Positions 6,118 to 6,654 of a stretch of 6,654 nucleotides of DNA are shown piece by piece. The translations under genes were made by a program, and so were the position numbers. Position 1 is the first letter of the stretch. Every line of letters starts with the position of its first letter. Below the pieces are notes generated by a model. The model had not been told where the DNA came from. It saw only the letters and a list, made by a program, of their open reading frames with translations, and did no database searches. Location of the stretch: positions 1 to 6,654 of the forward strand of contig JAIVGW010000240.1 in the NCBI GenBank assembly GCA_020201415.1, read 5' to 3'. The stretch is from Lentisphaerota bacterium (lineage in GTDB: Bacteria > Verrucomicrobiota > Kiritimatiellia > JAAZAB01).

Positions 6118-6654
6118 TCACGCGGCCGGACTAACAATGGCCGCAATGGCCTCCTGTAATAACTCCTTATGCCGGTCACTCATACCCTCGATTTCCAACG
6201 CCTGTCGATAAGTCTTCAAGGCTTCATCAGTACGCCCCTGGTCCCGCAACACCCCACCGATGGCGGAGTAGTAACTATAGGCGCTGGAACCGGTCATATC
6301 CTCAGGCCCGGCTTCGTTAAGTATAGCCAGAGCCTCTTCATAGCGTTTGGCCTCACGCAGAATGCTCGCGGACTGAAGATAGGATCGCGACATAATTCTT
6401 GAGGATGTGCTGCCCCGGAAGTCCAGCACCGCCCGGTGCCATTCCAGAGCCCGCTCGGGATTTTCACAATTATTGAGTTCATTATCGGCCAGCATCGCCA
6501 AGATACTTTGGGAAGGAGCGAGTTTCTGCGCCTGCTCCAAATCAGCGCGCGCCTGCTCCCCATCCTTCAGATGATAATAGGCCTCTCCCCGCAGGGCCAG
6601 GGCCTTGGCTGCCAAATCCTCATCCAGCCAGTCATTGATGTCTTCCTCGGCGTA
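6118..6654 (-). CDS. TPR-repeat protein, C-terminal 178 residues (start outside window)
   Basis: The frame is open from the right edge (YAEEDINDWLDEDLAAKALA) to TGA at 6120-6118, with no in-frame stop, so the gene begins beyond the window. An internal TTG at 6615 is not needed as a start. At least three tetratricopeptide-like helical hairpins are visible, with typical A/G/Y spacing: ALALRGEAYYHLKDGEQARA followed by LEQAQKLAP; a middle repeat with SYLQSASILREAKRYEEALA; and a last one with GGVLRDQGRTDEALKTYRQA followed by LEIEG. There are no membrane segments or catalytic motifs in this part. TPRs form protein-binding scaffolds, and the partner is unknown. It shares the strand of the DUF4838 genes but is separated by 273 bases with symmetrical elements between, so membership in the same operon is doubtful. 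Confidence 0.85.
   Translation of the reverse strand, partial: YAEEDINDWLDEDLAAKALALRGEAYYHLKDGEQARADLEQAQKLAPSQSILAMLADNELNNCENPERALEWHRAVLDFRGSTSSRIMSRSYLQSASILREAKRYEEALAILNEAGPEDMTGSSAYSYYSAIGGVLRDQGRTDEALKTYRQALEIEGMSDRHKELLQEAIAAIVSPAA

Noticed and set aside
5944..6159. 71-codon plus-strand frame in the intergenic region
   Set aside because: It begins inside the hairpin and overlaps the end of the TPR gene; nothing supports coding.
5955..6179. 74-codon minus-strand frame across the intergenic region
   Set aside because: It starts inside the TPR gene in another frame and runs through the hairpin. No good ribosome-binding site and no family resemblance.
6613..6615. TTG at 6615 as the true start of the TPR protein
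   Set aside because: The frame remains open to the window edge with protein-like sequence before it, so the gene is better read as truncated by the window.

Overview
The window looks like part of a polysaccharide-degradation locus from a PVC-group bacterium, most plausibly Kiritimatiellota, Lentisphaerae or Verrucomicrobiota. This rests on protein content: tandem exported DUF4838 proteins with an alpha-glucuronidase-type (GH67-like) N-terminal domain, a CBM9-like C-terminal domain on one of them, and a GH28-like beta-helix protein beside them. It also fits the moderately high GC content and the mix of Shine-Dalgarno-led ATG, GTG and TTG starts. The assignment is an inference; there is no rRNA or other marker gene here.

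Every supported gene is on the minus strand, so transcription runs from high to low coordinates. From the right edge: (1) 6118-6654, the C-terminal part of a TPR-repeat protein whose start lies outside the window. (2) 5845-6117, a 273-base intergenic region holding a long imperfect hairpin built from four copies of an 11-base motif (5933-5988), an adjacent TTGAAA-N3-TTTCAA inverted repeat (5996-6010) and a near-perfect 16-base palindrome (6068-6083). (3) 3505-5844, a 779-residue exported DUF4838 protein with a CBM9-like C-terminus. (4) 1550-3502, a 650-residue exported DUF4838 paralogue without that C-terminal domain, starting 2 bases after the previous stop. (5) A 78-99-base gap with a plausible sigma70-type promoter. 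(6) 260-1450, a GH28-like right-handed beta-helix protein without a signal peptide. (7) 1-267, the N-terminal 89 residues of an unrecognised protein whose start codon overlaps the GH28-like stop by 8 bases and which runs off the left edge.

Working model (inference): the two DUF4838 proteins act outside the cytoplasm on a complex, probably uronic-acid-containing, glycan. The GH28-like protein then works on imported fragments in the cytoplasm, translationally coupled to the unknown downstream gene. The TPR gene may be unrelated. The enzymatic activity of DUF4838 is not something this sequence can settle. The two paralogues share an Asn-Asp-Gly plus Cys-X-Cys-X2-Cys signature that is the best protein-level lead, and the intergenic hairpin is the best DNA-level lead. 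No mobile element, CRISPR array, tRNA or rRNA was seen.
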